A DNA stretch of 60,749 bases from assembly GCA_964396385.1 (NCBI GenBank), contig CAYNFH010000008.1:1-60749 (forward strand), read 5' to 3'. Position 1 is the first letter of the stretch. The number at the start of each line of letters is the position of its first letter. A program made the position numbers and the translations under genes. The stretch is from CAYNFH01 sp964396385. GTDB taxonomy: Bacteria > Armatimonadota > Chthonomonadetes > Chthonomonadales > CAJBBX01. Below are positions 58,686-60,749 of this stretch, one piece after another. The notes under the pieces were generated by a model. That model searched no databases. It had not been told where the DNA came from and saw only the letters and a program-made list of their open reading frames with translations.

Positions 58686-59387
58686 TCAGGGCAGCTTAAT
58701 CTCGTCCTGCTTCAGGTCGTAGAGCGCGTCGTTCTTTTCGCGCACGAAGGACTTGCGCAGCCGCTTGGCCGCTAGCTCGACCTTCTCGCGGGCGGCAGGG
58801 TCGATGAAATAGAAACCGACGCTGGCGCCGGTGCCGTCGAGCCTGGCCCAGTCGAAGTCCTTCCAGTCATGGAACTTCTGTCCCTTCGGGGAGTCGATGA
58901 ACCCGTCTGTGAGGCAGAGAATCTTGAACGCGGACGGCTGCTGCTTCTCGTACCCGTAATACTTGAGCGCCGTCTCGAAGGCGCCCACGACGTCGGTGCC
59001 GCGGGCATTCAGGTTCATCTTCTTCACGTAGCCCACGATCTCGTCGACGTCATCCGCAGTGATGTTCTCGCGCTGAAAGTCGACGGACGGCTTTTCGATG
59101 AGGGAGATCAGAAGGACTTTGACCTTGTCCTCGCGGGCGTAGTCGTCCAGCGCGGCCTTGACGTAGTCGCCGATGGCCTGCTGGATCGGCAGCGTGGAGC
59201 CGGTCCGGTCGATGATCAAGACGACAAGCGGCATGCCGGCCGGCTTGGGGTTCGCGCTTCCGCGCAGGCACCCGCAGAGGCCAAGCAGCGTGGCGCCCCC
59301 GGCGAGCGTCAGGAGCTGGCGGCGCGTGATCGTGGCCGGGGCGATTGCCCCCTTGTTGCTGGTTGTGATACCGGTCAGGCACATCAT
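58686..59387 (-). CDS. vWA-domain lipoprotein
   Basis: The protein has 233 residues. A twin-Arg, lipobox-containing signal (ITRRQLLTLAGGATLLGLCG then C) anchors it to the membrane. The vWA domain has the MIDAS motif DRTGS in MPLVVLIIDRTGSTLPIQQA, a middle Thr in MNLNARGTDVVGAFETALKY and Asp in KILCLTDGFIDSPKGQKFHD. Such domains bind Mg2+ and protein partners. ATG 59387 has GGAG 9 bases upstream; the frame opens at a TTG (59432) without a site. It is the first gene of the six-gene operon. vWA plus AAA+ pairs recall MoxR/vWA chaperone systems. Confidence 0.8.
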   Translation of the reverse strand: MMCLTGITTSNKGAIAPATITRRQLLTLAGGATLLGLCGCLRGSANPKPAGMPLVVLIIDRTGSTLPIQQAIGDYVKAALDDYAREDKVKVLLISLIEKPSVDFQRENITADDVDEIVGYVKKMNLNARGTDVVGAFETALKYYGYEKQQPSAFKILCLTDGFIDSPKGQKFHDWKDFDWARLDGTGASVGFYFIDPAAREKVELAAKRLRKSFVREKNDALYDLKQDEIKLP

Positions 59388-59899
59388 GGTCGTGGGCTCC
59401 GCGTCTGCCGCGCTCGTCTGCGTGTCGTTCAAGTGGAAGTATAGGGCCTGGTATGCGCCTGCAAGTGTCAGATCTGTTTGGTCGGTTCGATTGCCAGCGG
59501 AAGCCGATGAAAGATTGGATGGTGCCGGTTGGTCAGCCCGGTCCGGCGCCGGGCGGGGGTTAGCCGCTCATATTCGGTGTCCTCCTTTCTCGTGATGGTA
59601 AACCATATCACACCCCATTCTCCCGGCAGTGTCATCCAGCAAAAGTCTTCGCTCTTGCGCTCGCGCGCTACTGCTCGCCACCGCGCATCAGGCGGGCATT
59701 GCGCTCTTCGGCGCGGTCCTGGCGGCGCAAGGCGCGGCGCATCTCCCGTCGGTTCTTTCCCATGCGGCCGGCGGAGTTGCGGCTGGACGCCGCCCGGTGG
59801 GTGGCCGAAGGAGTGCGCAGGAAAGCAAGGAGCACGGATGACTCCCTCAGGCTCGTGGTCGCAACCTTGTGTCGCATGGCAGTATTGGATGTCGATCCG
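59388..59899. other. 512-base gap with inverted repeat and minute reading frame
   Basis: GTGATGGT-AA-ACCATATCAC (59592-59611) is a near-perfect inverted repeat and a possible operator for the minus-strand operon. Just after it, on the minus strand, GAAAGGAGG stands 9 bases before an ATG-AGC-GGC-TAA frame (59560-59571), a strong ribosome binding site for a three-codon peptide. A 31-residue basic frame (59668-59763, minus, MGKNRREMRRALRRQDRAEE) is also possible. I see no larger gene. Confidence 0.4.
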
Positions 59900-60310
59900 T
59901 TAGTTGACGGTAAGGGTCGAGTAGCGGCTAAACGGCCGGGGTAGGTAAGGCGCTATCTCCGCGTCGTTCCTGTACAGGGTCCACAGGTCAGTGATCATGG
60001 CTACCATGAAGTAATGTGCAAAGATGCTCCGGCCCATGGACTCGATCTTGCGGATCTTCCAGCCAGTGGCCTTCGAAAAAGTGAGCAGATCCGCCCAGTG
60101 CCGGCCGTGTTCGGCGGCTTGGAGCGGAATCTGCCCTAGGCCGCGCTCGACATCCTCCGCGGTGAGCGCTCCCCTTTCATCCCCGCGGCTTCTCATCTGC
60201 ACGGCGAAGGTCGCGAGGGCAAGCTCGCAGCTCTCGCCGATGCTCAGCGTCCTGGCCATAGCGGACCGGCCGTCTCCAGCCACTGCTGGCAGCGTGTCGT
60301 CTATTCGCAT
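59900..60310 (-). CDS. Unrecognised protein, tandem paralogue A
   Basis: The protein has 136 residues. The conserved half is GQIPLQAAEHGRHWADLLTF, KIRKIESMGRSIFAHYFMVA then MITDLWTLYRNDAEIAPYLP. One hydrophobic helix, FAHYFMVAMITDLW, could be membrane-associated or a buried helix. The next gene upstream encodes a close relative over the last 85 residues. No family or function is recognised. Start ATG 60310 lacks a clear ribosome binding site. Confidence 0.55.
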   Translation of the reverse strand: MRIDDTLPAVAGDGRSAMARTLSIGESCELALATFAVQMRSRGDERGALTAEDVERGLGQIPLQAAEHGRHWADLLTFSKATGWKIRKIESMGRSIFAHYFMVAMITDLWTLYRNDAEIAPYLPRPFSRYSTLTVN

Positions 60311-60449
60311 GTGCGTATGCTAGGGCACAGTGTTCGTCTCAGGGTGTCAAGACATCGGCGGCCTGCGAACGGAGCAGGTTCGACCGGCCACCCGTAATGA
60401 CTGGAGGTACGGAGCTTGAGCCTCAAAGCGGGAGTCATGTGGGGGATTG

Positions 60450-60749
60450 TCAGTTGACAGCCATGAAGCGGTCACGCTGGAACGGAGTGGGCAGATACGG
60501 GGCGATCTCTTCATCGTCACGGTACCATTTCCACAGGTCAGTCATCAACGTCGCCAGGAGATATGTCGTGAACATGCACCGACCCAAGGCTTCGGTTTTG
60601 CGGAACTGCCTGCCCATAACCTCTACGAAGGCGAGCGGATCCGCCCAGCGCCGCGCCTCTTCAGCCGCCTGGCTAGGGATCTGCTTAAGCCGGCGCTCGA
60701 CGAGCTCCGCGATGCTCTCCCCTCTCCCGTGTGCGAGCGTTCTCATCTG
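60450..60749 (-). CDS. Unrecognised protein, tandem paralogue B (cut by window edge)
   Basis: The visible 98-99 residues read KQIPSQAAEEARRWADPLAF, FRKTEALGRCMFTTYLLATL and MTDLWKWYRDDEEIAPYLPT, position by position similar to paralogue A. An ATG at 60746 may only be an internal Met: in paralogue A the matching QMRSRG lies about 37 residues after the start, so the true start is probably beyond the window. The 139 bases between the two genes hold nothing else. Confidence 0.55.
   Translation of the reverse strand, partial: QMRTLAHGRGESIAELVERRLKQIPSQAAEEARRWADPLAFVEVMGRQFRKTEALGRCMFTTYLLATLMTDLWKWYRDDEEIAPYLPTPFQRDRFMAVN

Noticed and set aside
1..60749. CRISPR arrays, tRNA or rRNA genes, insertion sequences
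   Set aside because: I saw no regularly spaced repeats, no tRNA cloverleaf, no rRNA signature and no transposase. Only local repeats of three units or fewer were found.

Overview
This is a GC-rich bacterial window of about 60.7 kb. It has a dense but uneven layout, with many small genes, several decayed genes and large two-component and RiPP-type modules. No rRNA, tRNA, CRISPR array, transposase or integrase was recognised. The mix of RsbQ, HisKA_2 kinases, a Wsp-type chemosensory operon and plasmid-style accessory genes would suit a Terrabacteria lineage such as Armatimonadota or Chloroflexota. That placement is a guess; the sequence holds no phylogenetic marker.

Layout. 0-9.6 kb is a rearranged stretch: a DUF4230 gene, a small YHS-type metal-binding gene, a lone response regulator, two PAS/HisKA_2 kinases, an RsbQ-like hydrolase, two KhpA-like KH genes, and remnants of YHS, mgtE, arsI/cadI and HD-GYP genes. 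9.8-18.5 kb is a six-gene Wsp-like operon (MCP, CheW, CheR-TPR-CheW fusion, CheA-REC, CheB, response regulator). Its last gene joins a WspR-like receiver to an HD-GYP domain instead of GGDEF. 18.7-25 kb looks like a plasmid or integrated-element module: a third, frameshifted KH gene, a ribbon-helix-helix-like protein with tandem 11-bp repeats upstream, ParB-like, RadC-like, DUF932, zinc-ribbon and MT-A70 genes, and three terminators.

25.2-30.3 kb is a candidate RiPP cluster: a zincin-like protein, a tandem-GNAT protein, a 59-residue Cys-ended peptide, a terminator, a glycosyltransferase fused to a BufC-like partner and a PqqD-like domain, and a DUF692 (MNIO) enzyme. 30.4-34.1 kb holds a 7TM sensor-like protein, a FeeM/GNAT-like protein and an XRE regulator facing each other across a 22-bp palindrome, a PilZ protein, a SnoaL-like secreted protein, and a second YHS gene whose first conserved Cys codon is TGA (a selenoprotein candidate).

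35.5-52.2 kb is one long co-directional run with mostly overlapping or touching genes. A methyltransferase, a NitT/TauT-type ABC transporter, a second methyltransferase and a DUF2148 protein lead directly into five signalling genes: a large soluble histidine kinase, REC/HATPase and REC/REC/winged-helix proteins, a small unknown protein and a REC/REC/HEPN protein. 52.3-59.4 kb is a minus-strand six-gene operon: a vWA lipoprotein, a membrane protein, a helical protein, an AAA+ ATPase, a DegT-type aminotransferase and a TPR protein. The window ends in two tandem paralogues of unknown function, the last one cut by the edge.

The strongest candidates for something undescribed are the five-gene kinase/receiver/HEPN module, the glycosyltransferase-MNIO RiPP cluster, the Wsp operon with a swapped output domain, and the Cys-to-TGA YHS gene.
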